64,000 bases of DNA from Nitrospira sp. (GCA_018242665.1 JAFEBL010000006.1:62001-126000), one strand, 5' to 3'. Shown: positions 44,266-52,211, counted from the stretch's first letter. Numbers and translations are program-made. Notes: generated by a model from the letters alone, not told the origin.

Positions 44266-44895
44266 ATGAAACATGAACACCGATACCTGTCATGCGAACC
44301 GGCTTCGCTCACCTTGGCTTCGATGGGGATGGCTGCTGCTGGTGCTGGCGCGTCCCTCTATGGGCAGTCTCAACAACATGAGGCAGCGGAGCAGGTCGAA
44401 CAACAGAAGGCGGACGCGGTCAACGAACAAATCACCACGAATCGAAAACGCGCAACCGAAGATTACCTACAAACTGTCGAAGATGAGATGCTTCAGCAGG
44501 CACAGGAGAAACAAGCGCTCGCCGTCAAAGAGCAGGATCTCTATAAGGCCGAGCGAGCCGGTGCATCCTCCGCGAAAGTCGCCGCCGCTGAGTCTGGCGT
44601 TGTCGGTCAATACCTCGAAGCAATCCAAGCGGACTACAGACGACAGACTGACGAAGCGGCTATGCGTCTCGGCGTCAACCAAGGGAACGCCGACTATCAA
44701 CATACGCGCAACATCGAGGCCGCAACGACCATCTACAACAACCGCTCAACTAGCGTCATGCCCTATCAGAAGAACCCTGTGAAGCCGGTTGATTGGTTTG
44801 GCCCGATCTTCGGTGTCGCGCAAGCAGGTCTTGATATGGGTGTGAGGACAGGGGCGCTCATCAATCCGCTCACTCCTTCCACTCCGTCTAAGTAA
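44266..44895 (+). CDS. T7 gp14-like internal virion protein
   Basis: This 209-residue protein has a short hydrophobic Ala/Gly helix (LASMGMAAAGAGASLYGQ, about 15-32) and then a long Gln/Glu/Ala coiled coil. The motif AKVAAAESGVVGQYLEAI precedes an Arg-rich helix (DYRRQTDEAA), and the C-terminus has a second amphipathic Gly/Ala stretch. This order closely resembles phage T7 internal virion protein gp14 and related podovirus ejection proteins, which form a channel in the outer membrane during DNA entry. GAAGGAG precedes the ATG. It is the only gene in the element with a recognisable virion signature. Confidence 0.65.
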   Translation: MKHEHRYLSCEPASLTLASMGMAAAGAGASLYGQSQQHEAAEQVEQQKADAVNEQITTNRKRATEDYLQTVEDEMLQQAQEKQALAVKEQDLYKAERAGASSAKVAAAESGVVGQYLEAIQADYRRQTDEAAMRLGVNQGNADYQHTRNIEAATTIYNNRSTSVMPYQKNPVKPVDWFGPIFGVAQAGLDMGVRTGALINPLTPSTPSK

Positions 44896-44957
44896 TTCTT
44901 CCCCTCTTCCCCTAGAACCATTTCATCGAGGGCAGCAATTCCGCTGTCCTTGGTGAG

Positions 44958-45191
44958 ATGCGTTCGCCTTCCGTTGCAAAGGATCTTTCAGTGAAACCAT
45001 TTTTACCTCACGTGGCCTGTGCGTATCAGTTTAAAGACCGCTCAACCGTGACACCCTCAAAGCCCTTCGACCTTTCCGCCGCCGTCTGTGCGTGTCAAAG
45101 GTGGGCCTGTTTCTCGACTACGAGGGAGACAGGATTCCAAGAGTGGAGCAAACACATTTCAACCCAGATGAACCAGAAGGAGCACAACTAA
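44958..45191 (+). CDS. Doubtful small ORF
   Basis: This 77-residue frame ends directly before the next gene's ATG. It has no good ribosome-binding site, unusual composition (five Cys, many Ser) and no recognisable motif. It may be an untranslated spacer rather than a gene. Confidence 0.25.
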   Translation: MRSPSVAKDLSVKPFLPHVACAYQFKDRSTVTPSKPFDLSAAVCACQRWACFSTTRETGFQEWSKHISTQMNQKEHN

Positions 45192-45905
45192 ATGAGCTAT
45201 CCGACTCAATTCACGCGCTACACGATTGGCAGCGACAAACCTCAAGAAGAAATCGGTCAACGGAATAACCGCTACATCGGTCCGGAGAGTGGCTGGAAGG
45301 ACCATGGATTTAACAGCATGGAGGAGTGCCAAGCCGCATTTCAAAGCGAACTCTATCAGGTCGATGAGGAATATCGCCTTGCCGTACAAATCATGCTCGC
45401 CAACTCGCCGGAATTTGCGCCGGGGAATGCTGGTTCCGGTATCGAGATCGGAAATGGAGTACTTGAACGAAAGATGGCGAACACAGACGCCGCTCGACAG
45501 GCTGAAGACGCGGCTTGCTGGAACGAGTATGTTCAAAATCTCTTCAACGATCCAAGGTACCATACCTCGCCTATCTACAGACGCGAAGTCCGCGAACTCA
45601 TCGCCAAACATGAGGCTGAGTTTAACGGGAGTCCACTTGCCAGCCGTGTGGTGGATCGCACAGGGCAAGCCATGCGTATCGAATTAACGAGTGATGCCAT
45701 CGCAGAAACACGCGAGCAGCTTAAGGCCGAACATAAGGCCGATGCCAAAGCACAAGCGCAAGCCGCTGCAAGGTCCGCAGCAAGACAGGCGTACTTCTCG
45801 GCCTTAGGCACAAACGACCCCGGCGAAAGTGGACCGGATGGCATCTCTAACCAGACTCTTTTCGGGTCAACTTCGCCCACGCCTCAACCAGAATCAGAAG
45901 AATAA
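45192..45905 (+). CDS. Hypothetical acidic protein, possibly scaffold- or virion-associated
   Basis: This 237-residue protein has AGAAGGAG upstream of the ATG. The N-terminus is Gln/Tyr-rich, with FNSMEECQAAFQSELYQVDEEYRLAVQIM. A helical middle is followed by an Ala/Lys/Gln coiled region (EQLKAEHKADAKAQAQAAARSAARQAYF) and a flexible Pro/Ser/Gly tail. No family is recognised. The coiled, acidic make-up and position after the gp14-like gene would suit a scaffolding or internal virion role, but this is inference. Confidence 0.6.
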   Translation: MSYPTQFTRYTIGSDKPQEEIGQRNNRYIGPESGWKDHGFNSMEECQAAFQSELYQVDEEYRLAVQIMLANSPEFAPGNAGSGIEIGNGVLERKMANTDAARQAEDAACWNEYVQNLFNDPRYHTSPIYRREVRELIAKHEAEFNGSPLASRVVDRTGQAMRIELTSDAIAETREQLKAEHKADAKAQAQAAARSAARQAYFSALGTNDPGESGPDGISNQTLFGSTSPTPQPESEE

Positions 45906-45917
45906 GGAGCACGATCC

Positions 45918-46145
45918 ATGGCTATTACGATTCCGACACCGGGAGAAATTGCCGCGTTCGCACAAAAGCCACAGCCGGAAGTGATCGACTCAGACGTTAC
46001 TCCGACCAAAGAACGGCATGAACTGAGCACCGAGCAGACCCCCGCCGTCACGATCACTCGATACAGTGATGGGACGGTACGGAAGGACTGGGCGATTTCT
46101 CAAAGCGCAGTCGTCCAGCCGGAAACAGGGCTTCAGATCCAGTAA
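45918..46145 (+). CDS. Small hypothetical protein
   Basis: This 75-residue protein starts at an ATG with AATAAGGAG upstream, 12 bases after the previous gene. It contains a Pro/Glu-rich linker and the short segment VTITRYSDGTVRKDWAI, likely a beta-hairpin. It is not recognised. A structured repeat (hairpin A) follows immediately. Confidence 0.55.
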   Translation: MAITIPTPGEIAAFAQKPQPEVIDSDVTPTKERHELSTEQTPAVTITRYSDGTVRKDWAISQSAVVQPETGLQIQ

Positions 46146-46154
46146 GGACGGAAC

Positions 46155-46237
46155 GGCGTTAAAAGCCCTCCAGTGAGTCGGCAACGCCTACCCTTACCTC
46201 TGGTCGTCTTTTCCGTATCGTTGATCCTGGGGCAAAT
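46155..46237 (+). repeat. Structured intergenic repeat, copy A
   Basis: An outer stem GGCGTT/AACGCC (46155-46160 with 46183-46188) encloses GCC-CTC pairing with GAG-(TC)-GGC around loop CAGT. A partly conserved tail (ATCGTTGAxCCTG) follows. The same architecture recurs at 46571 with compensating base changes. Confidence 0.55.
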
Positions 46238-46330
46238 GCCCCTTCAAAAAAGGCCGCCAAATGAAGATTTGGGTTTCATTTTGGCGAGTCACTCCATCAT
46301 CACTCATTGTCTCCGGAGGGAGAAAGTCCC

Positions 46331-46420
46331 ATGCACGACCGTGAAACGAATTTTAGCCATGACTCAGACGAGCCGCAGCCCCTTCACCATCAAGCCGCGA
46401 ACCGCCAGGAAATGGAATGA
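46331..46420 (+). CDS. Possible 29-residue leader ORF
   Basis: ATG at 46331 has GGAGGG 10 bases upstream and encodes 29 residues rich in His, Gln, Asp and Glu, ending in TGA at 46420. It overlaps the next frame. It may be a leader peptide or chance. Confidence 0.25.
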   Translation: MHDRETNFSHDSDEPQPLHHQAANRQEME

Positions 46421-46559
46421 AGGGTTGATTGACTGTCTTCTAGCCCGCCGTCCGGAGAAGACGGCTACTGAACCGAAGTATACGGAGCCGATTACTGTAG
46501 CCGGTCCTCCGGGATGGGCTGAGGATCGGCCTTGGTGGTGGGGAGCCGGGAGAGCGTAG
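46359..46559 (+). CDS. Small hypothetical protein, start uncertain
   Basis: The frame 46173-46559 is open; the part from the ATG at 46359 (66 residues) looks most protein-like, with TIKPRTARKWNEGLIDCLLARRPEK and a Trp/Gly-rich end (GPPGWAEDRPWWWGAGRA). No good ribosome-binding site precedes this start. It lies between the two copies of the structured repeat. Function is unknown. Confidence 0.35.
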   Translation: MTQTSRSPFTIKPRTARKWNEGLIDCLLARRPEKTATEPKYTEPITVAGPPGWAEDRPWWWGAGRA

Positions 46560-46570
46560 AGAGAGAACCG

Positions 46571-46665
46571 AAGGCGTGAAGGCCGTCCAGTCAGACGGCT
46601 ACGCCTTACGCTCCGCCTTTTGTGCGTCCTTGCGTCCATCGTTGAACCTGCGCCCAATGCGTTCG
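46571..46665 (+). repeat. Structured intergenic repeat, copy B
   Basis: AAGGCGT/ACGCCTT (46571-46577 with 46601-46607) encloses GCCGTC/GACGGC (46582-46587 with 46594-46599) with a CAGTCA loop. Downstream, CCATCGTTGAACCTGCGC resembles the tail of copy A. Confidence 0.6.
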
Positions 46666-46716
46666 CACTGGAGGGCATTCTGTGAACCACTCCAGCCTGC
46701 CAACGCACGCGCCTCC

Positions 46717-46738
46717 TATGCTCATAGCTATGGGCATA
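46717..46738. promoter_or_regulatory. 22-bp near-perfect palindrome
   Basis: TATGCTCATAG and CTATGGGCATA are adjacent arms with one mismatched pair, 47 bases before the next gene. The form suits a dimeric DNA-binding protein. Confidence 0.45.
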
Positions 46739-46784
46739 ACTACGGCTCCAATTAGACCTATATCCAAACCAAGAAAGGCAACAC

Positions 46785-47165
46785 ATGCCCACTTCATCCC
46801 AAGATTGCTCGACTGATCTCGTTACCACCATCCTCGACGGTCCGCGACCAGGCACAGCCACCACGCGAGTAGACAAGAAGAACGTGCTCATTACTGGTCC
46901 CGCGTCGTTTACTGTGGTGAACAATGCCAGCAACGGCGCAGCGGTAGGCACCATGACCGCCGACGCGAACGCCGCACGGGTCTTCTCAATCACAGCCGGG
47001 AACGCGCAAGGGGTCTTTACGATCAATGCCAGTAGCGGAGCGATCACTGTTCTATCGAACACGAACTTAGGCATTGCGGGAACGATCCACCGCTTGACCG
47101 TGCGCTACTCCCTCACCAACGACACGGCGTTTGATGAGACGGTAGCGGTTGTCACTGTCACCTAA
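46785..47165 (+). CDS. Cadherin-like beta-sandwich protein
   Basis: This 126-residue protein has AGAAAGG upstream of its ATG. Residues 35-126 match the cadherin-like pattern: VGTMTADANAARVFSITAGN, then GVFTINASSGAITVLSNTNL, then a strand-rich end (TVAVVTVT). There is no signal peptide. In phage-related DNA such Ig-like or cadherin-like folds often decorate capsids or tails, so a virion-surface role is plausible. A terminator follows directly. Confidence 0.65.
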   Translation: MPTSSQDCSTDLVTTILDGPRPGTATTRVDKKNVLITGPASFTVVNNASNGAAVGTMTADANAARVFSITAGNAQGVFTINASSGAITVLSNTNLGIAGTIHRLTVRYSLTNDTAFDETVAVVTVT

Positions 47166-47177
47166 CGTCAGGTTTTC

Positions 47178-47206
47178 AAGGCCGGGACTGCCAACCGGCC
47201 TTCTTT
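47178..47206 (+). terminator. Intrinsic terminator
   Basis: AAGGCCGG and CCGGCCTT form a perfect 8-bp stem with a 9-base loop, followed by CTTTTC. It closes the transcript that ends with the cadherin-like gene. Confidence 0.75.
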
Positions 47207-47428
47207 TCACTGCCCCCCTGAAAATAAATTTTCACGAGTGCAGGCCTGCAAGACTTACAGCGTTCTCCTCCAAATCCTCAACCGCACTGCGTCCTTCTGT
47301 TGACGCCCACTCTTACGCCTTTGCAACACTTGCAACCATGCAATAGTTACCTAGGTTTGACTACTTGACGTTGTCCCATCTGTCATGGATACTGGCTTCA
47401 GCCATTCACACTTTTGGAGGTCTGAATT

Positions 47429-47749
47429 ATGTGGAGCATCCCACCGAGCCAAGCCGCCTCCCCGCCGATGCCTCAGCCGCAACCGCGCCGCGTTGTAGAG
47501 CATCAGCTTAGTCGAGCGACATATTTTCTTGCTGTTTCGTTGGTCAAGTTTGCGCCAGAGGAAACACTGATTGTGGTTCCTGGATTTCGAGAGACCACGA
47601 TCCCGCGCCTACTGGCCCTTGCCGAAAGCGGAAAAGGATCAGCCATCTTTCAAGGCCTCGCTGACGTATACCGCCGTCTCGACAGTATCGACCAAGCCGT
47701 GAGAGAGCAGGAACAGCGAGCCGGGATTGTTCGCGAAAAGAACGGGTAA
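47429..47749 (+). CDS. Small hypothetical protein
   Basis: This 106-residue protein has TTTGGAGG before the ATG. A Pro-rich start leads to a folded part (SLVKFAPEETLIVVPGFRETTIPRLLALAESGKG) and a C-terminal helix (VYRRLDSIDQAVREQEQRAG). It is not recognised. It lies 29 bases before the next gene in the same direction. Confidence 0.55.
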   Translation: MWSIPPSQAASPPMPQPQPRRVVEHQLSRATYFLAVSLVKFAPEETLIVVPGFRETTIPRLLALAESGKGSAIFQGLADVYRRLDSIDQAVREQEQRAGIVREKNG

Positions 47750-47778
47750 AATTTCACAATCACAGGAGGAGGGAGACC

Positions 47779-48333
47779 ATGAAGACTGCAACCGAACGAC
47801 ACCAGGGAGAAGCGGAGCAAATTGCATACGACCTTGAAACGTTGTGCATTGAGATGGCTCCGAACCAAGACGCGATCCAAGACGCAGCACGACGCGGCGA
47901 TCTTGGTAAGGAGATGAGCACGCTTACTCGCCAAGCGTTTGAGCGAGGAGAGGGAAGCCCCCGGTTTCGAAGGTTCATGGGGATACTTCAGCACATGGAA
48001 GCCGCCCTGGTAGCGACGTGCTTGGCGCTGTGTGTCGTGGTGCCCTCAGCGTTTGCCGTGGATCTTGGCTCGCTGGAGGAACTGACCAGCAACGCGCCTT
48101 CTTCCTGGGCCGCTGAGCCGCTGTATGGAGCGGACAAGGTACAGGCGGACGCCTACCTTCAGGAACGGCTTGACCTCAACACCTACCAAGCGGAGCGATC
48201 AGCCGAGCTACAGGCTCCTGTCACCTATGGAGCACCGAGCTATCAGAGTCCGACACACAACTTCACCGCGTACGGACCAAACGGAACGGCACTGAAGTGT
48301 ACACAGACAAGCCGTTCCGTAGACTGTTTTTAG
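47779..48333 (+). CDS. Hypothetical protein with an internal signal-peptide-like segment
   Basis: This 184-residue protein has AGGAGGAGGGAG before the ATG. The first 65 residues are charged and soluble. They are followed by MGILQHMEAALVATCLALCVVVPSAFAV (67-94), which looks like a complete Sec signal peptide. The rest is Tyr/Ser/Pro-rich with two Cys near the end (TALKCTQTSRSVDCF). Either it is a type II membrane protein, or an internal start at 47977 makes a second, exported product. No family is recognised. Confidence 0.6.
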   Translation: MKTATERHQGEAEQIAYDLETLCIEMAPNQDAIQDAARRGDLGKEMSTLTRQAFERGEGSPRFRRFMGILQHMEAALVATCLALCVVVPSAFAVDLGSLEELTSNAPSSWAAEPLYGADKVQADAYLQERLDLNTYQAERSAELQAPVTYGAPSYQSPTHNFTAYGPNGTALKCTQTSRSVDCF

Positions 48334-48471
48334 AATAGAAATCACCGTGAAAGGAGCGAGGCGCTCAGCGTCTCCTAGGGTACCCCGGCCTTCGCCCGCC
48401 GATGTTGTCTAGGAGAATGTCTGGGCGCTTCGTTCGTTTCGCACAACCATGAAGGGCGAAACTTCATCATC

Positions 48472-50565
48472 ATGATTACTCATCAACGCGACCGGCTAGC
48501 CCGTTGCTCGTATCAGATGCACCGCGATCAGCTCGAAAGCCACCACAACCGCCTCAGTCCCGCTCACGATCATTCCATAAGATCCTTTCACGCGCTCCTT
48601 GCTGGAATGGTAGACGGCAACGATACAAGCCTACAGGGAAAGTGGGCATGGGGCAGCGGGACCGGATGGGGAAAATCCACAGGCCTCTGTTCCTTTATGC
48701 GGGGCCTTGGTTCTCTCTACATGCTGAACCAACCTGGACGACCGTGGAACCATCAAGGCCACGTCTCCGCGATCATCACCGCCGCACGGATTGAAAGCCT
48801 CTATGAACTCCGCGACCAAATGACGCGAGCCGACAGGGGGAACCCAGCCTTCCGCTTTCCTGTCCCGGCTCATCGAATAGCCGTCTTGCATAGCGATTGG
48901 ACAGGGAAGTATGAAGCGAGCGAAGACGGCAAGGACGCGCCTATCGTCCTTGTCGCTCATAACAAGCTGAAGCATCTCGCCAAACGGCCCACCAAGGACC
49001 AAGAGGAGTTTCTTTACTACCACGGTCAACCGCGAGACCTCTGTATTGTGGACGAAGCCTTCAGCGAGAGCGAGGTAGGGTATCTAGATCAAGGCCTTCT
49101 CTGTAACGCGCTTCGGACCTGTCTCCTCAATGCGAAGGACCATCCTAAGGCGCATGACTTCGCGGACCTCCTCACCACCCTTGAACCGTTGTATGAAGCG
49201 ATTAAGGCCGAGAACCTCCGACAGGATAAGCTGACCGTCCTTGACCACTCAGAAGGGATGATCCATTCACCCGCCTTGAGCCAAGAAGACATCACGACCC
49301 TTGAAGGCTTAGTCAAAAGAGTCAGCTTAAGCCGAGACGATAAGACCTTACTCTGTAAATTTCTCCAAATGATTCCGTCTCCGTTGCGCCTGATTCGAGG
49401 CCATCAAAGCGGAGTCGTCACCGTCATTCAGACCATGCCGCCGTGTCTGACCAACCGTATCGAACTCAACGCCTCCTTTGAAGTCGGTATGCTGTCGGCC
49501 CTTGATCCGACAATCAAGAATGCTGACGATCATTTTCCCATGCTTCAGACGTTGAAGACTCAGTATGGGCTAGAAGGGTTAGCGGGAATCATCGACTACT
49601 CAGATATGCAGATTACCCACCTTCAACGCGGCGGAGGCAAAAGCACGATGAAAGGCCACCTGGAAGACCTCGCCAAGGAGAGCGGGTCTACGAAGGAGAT
49701 TCTTGATTTCTATATCTCGGCGATTAAGGCGACTCCAGAAGACGAAGGCGTCTTGGTGCTGACCTACAAGGACGACGGCGTAGACTATGTAAGGCAGCTT
49801 CAGCGAATCTTTGTGAGAGCGGGTATCGACATCAACCAGAAGATCCAAGACGCTGAAGGTCACACACAGCCTAGAATTGCCTTCACCACCTATGGGCAGC
49901 ATGTTGGAACGAATCAGTTTCGCTACTGTGCGACCGGCATTCTCGCTGGAGTCCAGCAGAGACATAAGGCCGATATTGCCGGAGCCATGTGTGGTGCGAG
50001 GAAGTCCATCGCCAGCCGGATCGACTTTGCAGAGGTAGACCTTGTCCATCAAGCCGTTGCTGCGTCCGATGCTCAACAGGCGATAGGTAGGTTACGCTGT
50101 CGTCTGGTGAAGAATGGGAAGGCGCTACCGGCTCGAATTTATGTCGTCCATCTCGACTCGGCTGACCGTACGTTTAAGACACGGTTGACCAAGGCCTATC
50201 CTAAGGCCGCATGGAAAGACCAGGCCTCAGAGAACCGAAAACAACAAGGCCAGTTCTTCAACCTAGCGAAAGCCGTAGCTGAGTATCTTGAACAAAGCTA
50301 CGTCGGAGCTTCCATTTCGACCGATGCAATAAAGACTCATCTCAGCTCAAAAGCAAAACGTTCCTCTGACCATAAGATAGATATAGGTTCCGTAACGTTT
50401 TCAGATCAGGTGTTTAGAAAGGCTATCCGATTGTTCCTAAAGGATAATTCTGGATGGAAACGGCAAGGACATGCCCTTGTGAAGGCCGTCCATAAGGCAG
50501 GGCTGGAGGTCGAGGAAATGGCAGATCCGATAGACTGGGGCGAGGATTCTAAAAAGGCTGTGTAG
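48472..50565 (+). CDS. SF2-helicase-like replication protein
   Basis: This 697-residue protein has a Walker A GSGTGWGKST (61-70), a DEAx-type Walker B CIVDEAF (191-197) and a motif VI QAIGRLRCR (536-544) supplying arginine fingers. VLVLTYKDDG (about 427-436) fits motif IV. This is a superfamily 2 DEAD/DExx-like core with divergent spacing. The last 120 residues may hold a DNA-binding domain. It probably unwinds DNA in element replication, as plasmid and phage-satellite helicase-primases do. No primase motif is seen. An 8-codon ORF (48449-48475) overlaps its start by ATGA. Confidence 0.8.
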   Translation: MITHQRDRLARCSYQMHRDQLESHHNRLSPAHDHSIRSFHALLAGMVDGNDTSLQGKWAWGSGTGWGKSTGLCSFMRGLGSLYMLNQPGRPWNHQGHVSAIITAARIESLYELRDQMTRADRGNPAFRFPVPAHRIAVLHSDWTGKYEASEDGKDAPIVLVAHNKLKHLAKRPTKDQEEFLYYHGQPRDLCIVDEAFSESEVGYLDQGLLCNALRTCLLNAKDHPKAHDFADLLTTLEPLYEAIKAENLRQDKLTVLDHSEGMIHSPALSQEDITTLEGLVKRVSLSRDDKTLLCKFLQMIPSPLRLIRGHQSGVVTVIQTMPPCLTNRIELNASFEVGMLSALDPTIKNADDHFPMLQTLKTQYGLEGLAGIIDYSDMQITHLQRGGGKSTMKGHLEDLAKESGSTKEILDFYISAIKATPEDEGVLVLTYKDDGVDYVRQLQRIFVRAGIDINQKIQDAEGHTQPRIAFTTYGQHVGTNQFRYCATGILAGVQQRHKADIAGAMCGARKSIASRIDFAEVDLVHQAVAASDAQQAIGRLRCRLVKNGKALPARIYVVHLDSADRTFKTRLTKAYPKAAWKDQASENRKQQGQFFNLAKAVAEYLEQSYVGASISTDAIKTHLSSKAKRSSDHKIDIGSVTFSDQVFRKAIRLFLKDNSGWKRQGHALVKAVHKAGLEVEEMADPIDWGEDSKKAV

Positions 50566-50612
50566 GTAAGAGAGGGGCTCAGGGTGTCGTTGCCTTGGGC
50601 TCCGCCTTACCT
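50564..50612 (+). terminator. Stem-loop after the helicase-like gene
   Basis: AGGTAAG (50564-50570) and CTTACCT (50606-50612) flank 35 bases and are followed by TTCC. The stem is modest; it is a candidate terminator or mRNA end structure. Confidence 0.4.
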
Positions 50613-50709
50613 TTCCTAGTACAGATAACTGAAGCGGCCAGGATCTTCAAAGCGGGCTCTGAATGCGGATGGAAGCCAGTGGGTTACGATGGGGGACAAA
50701 GGGTTACAT

Positions 50710-50738
50710 TTGTCTGACAAAAGTAGTACACTTGTAAT
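50710..50738 (+). promoter_or_regulatory. Sigma-70-type promoter for the 56-residue ORF
   Basis: TTGTCT (50710-50715), 17 bases, then TGTAAT (50733-50738, 5 of 6 matches to the -10 consensus). The ATG at 50793 follows about 47 bases after the likely transcription start. Confidence 0.55.
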
Positions 50739-50792
50739 GCGCGTGCAGTCCGTCTGCATCGAACAGCCTCACTCCTGAAAGGAGCTATTCCT

Positions 50793-50963
50793 ATGGGCAT
50801 GTATAGCGCCATGATGAAACAAGTACTCGAACACGCTAAGAAGCTGGAGAAATCTGGTCAGTTAGACCGGATGTTTCAGCCGCAGGTGCGGAGGCCGGAA
50901 CAGGAGGTTGTTTGTCGTCCTCTTCTGAAGCCGGAACAGGATCGCGTGCGTCGCGGTAAGTAA
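50793..50963 (+). CDS. Small 56-residue protein
   Basis: The ATG at 50793 has GAAAGGAG 8 bases upstream and a promoter before it. It encodes MGMYSAMMKQVLEHAKKLEK, then a basic Arg/Pro/Gln-rich tail ending RVRRGK. An amphipathic helix plus basic tail suits a small DNA- or membrane-binding regulator. Its last 128 bases overlap the end of the convergent membrane-protein gene. Confidence 0.5.
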   Translation: MGMYSAMMKQVLEHAKKLEKSGQLDRMFQPQVRRPEQEVVCRPLLKPEQDRVRRGK

Positions 50964-51723
50964 TGTTAAGGTTCTTGATCTCATTATACCTAATCAAAAA
51001 ATAATCCCCTGGCTCTATCCGTTGCCAAGAAAACACGGCCTTTTCACTGTCCACAACCTTCCTGAATTTACTTCTCCTTGCAGCGGTAATAATTAGGTCT
51101 CTTAGTGCTCCTCTCTCATCCGTGGTGAAGGCCGCAACGAGCCCTCTATAGAGACGCGTTTTGCCAGGTTCTTCAGTTGGCTCATCAGTCAAGGCATCGA
51201 CCCACACGATAACAAACTTCGACGGAACCCCCTCCAACTGCCCCCGACCGAGAATTGAATATATCCAGTCATTCCTGAAAGCAAAAATCTTTGGGCAATG
51301 CACGTCTAGCTCAAATTCCCACACGATCCAGCGAGAGAGATGACCAAATCCAAAAGCCGCTAACAGGATAAGTCCATAGTAGGTGAGGAGATGGATTTTG
51401 CTTTGATAAAACCGATCAAGAACCTCTGAAAATTTGAAGGTGTAGTCAGATCCAGTAGTTGAAAATTCCCCTGCCAACATCCTAAAGACACTTTCGATGT
51501 TTAGCGTGTGATGAATGACATGAGAATGCTGAAGGCAAATAACAATAAGGACGCCTGCAATGTGAAATGGGAGCGAGAAAATGATGGCTTTGGCTAGGTC
51601 GTCCGTCCAGCTTCGTTGAAGCACCTGACGAGTGAATTCATGGGAGAAGTAACAAGCTAGGAAAATGTATCCGGGAAGGGCGAGAAGAAGGAAAAGTAGA
51701 GATGTGAAGGCTATGTTAGTCAT
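50836..51723 (-). CDS. Membrane protein of unknown function (element cargo, possibly DUF6338-like)
   Basis: This 295-residue protein has an N-terminal transmembrane helix (MTNIAFTSLLFLLLALPGYIFLACYF) and further hydrophobic stretches near 45-65 and 115-130. A soluble C-terminal domain of about 150 residues follows (FAFRNDWIYSILGRGQLEGVPSKFVIVWVDALTDEP; AVFSWQRIEPGDYFLIRYNEI), then a Pro/Ala/Glu tail. It recalls DUF6338-type membrane proteins, but I cannot verify this. AT-richer than its neighbours and near the right end, it is probably cargo. Confidence 0.65.
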   Translation of the reverse strand: MTNIAFTSLLFLLLALPGYIFLACYFSHEFTRQVLQRSWTDDLAKAIIFSLPFHIAGVLIVICLQHSHVIHHTLNIESVFRMLAGEFSTTGSDYTFKFSEVLDRFYQSKIHLLTYYGLILLAAFGFGHLSRWIVWEFELDVHCPKIFAFRNDWIYSILGRGQLEGVPSKFVIVWVDALTDEPTEEPGKTRLYRGLVAAFTTDERGALRDLIITAARRSKFRKVVDSEKAVFSWQRIEPGDYFLIRYNEIKNLNITYRDARDPVPASEEDDKQPPVPASAPAAETSGLTDQISPAS

Positions 51724-51788
51724 ACAGCCGAGCGGAAGCTACCATAGACACCCTGTTTTGGCTAGGCCAATGACTTAAAATGTATAGC

Positions 51789-52067
51789 TCAAGACTTCAT
51801 GTGACAGACAACGAGTCCTCGCCGGGTTTCCTTCTCAATCAGGCGCAGAAGGTTGCCGTAGGGTAGCCGCATAGGTAAGCCATCCGGCATATCTGCACTA
51901 AATTTCTCCCCGTCTGAGCTTCTTCTTCCTTTGACTTGAACAGGGGGAGACGCTGACTCCTCATGGATTATAGCGAGGACATATCGCGTCTCCCCCGGCT
52001 CAAAGTTCCTCAGGACTGAACAATTGTGTTTGTCTTTCAAGTCTAGTATCCACGTCGGTTCTCCCAT
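51789..52067 (-). CDS. Small hypothetical protein
   Basis: This 92-residue protein starts at the ATG at 52067, with AAGGAG 6 bases upstream. It appears beta-rich (WILDLKDKHNCSVLRNFEPGETRYVLAIIHEE) with no membrane segment. It is not recognised. It lies between the membrane-protein gene and the integrase on the same strand, so it could be an excisionase-like or cargo protein. Confidence 0.55.
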   Translation of the reverse strand: MGEPTWILDLKDKHNCSVLRNFEPGETRYVLAIIHEESASPPVQVKGRRSSDGEKFSADMPDGLPMRLPYGNLLRLIEKETRRGLVVCHMKS

Positions 52068-52211
52068 ATCGTCTCCTTGCTGAGGCTGTGGGTTGAGCTT
52101 CACGCAAGAAGCTTACTGGAGGTTTAGATCAACCAACAACCAGAATAAATGGTCTCGACCCTGCAGCAACCTTTAATGTGGGTAGAAACGTTCAGGAGAG
52201 GGGAAGACCTA

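Noticed and set aside
47239-47250. 12-bp palindrome TGCAGGCCTGCA as a recombination site
   Set aside because: A short palindrome of this type is expected by chance; there is no second copy or flanking structure.
48449-48475. 8-codon leader before the helicase-like gene
   Set aside because: Its ATGA overlap is striking but the ORF is too short to separate from chance; no attenuator hairpin follows.
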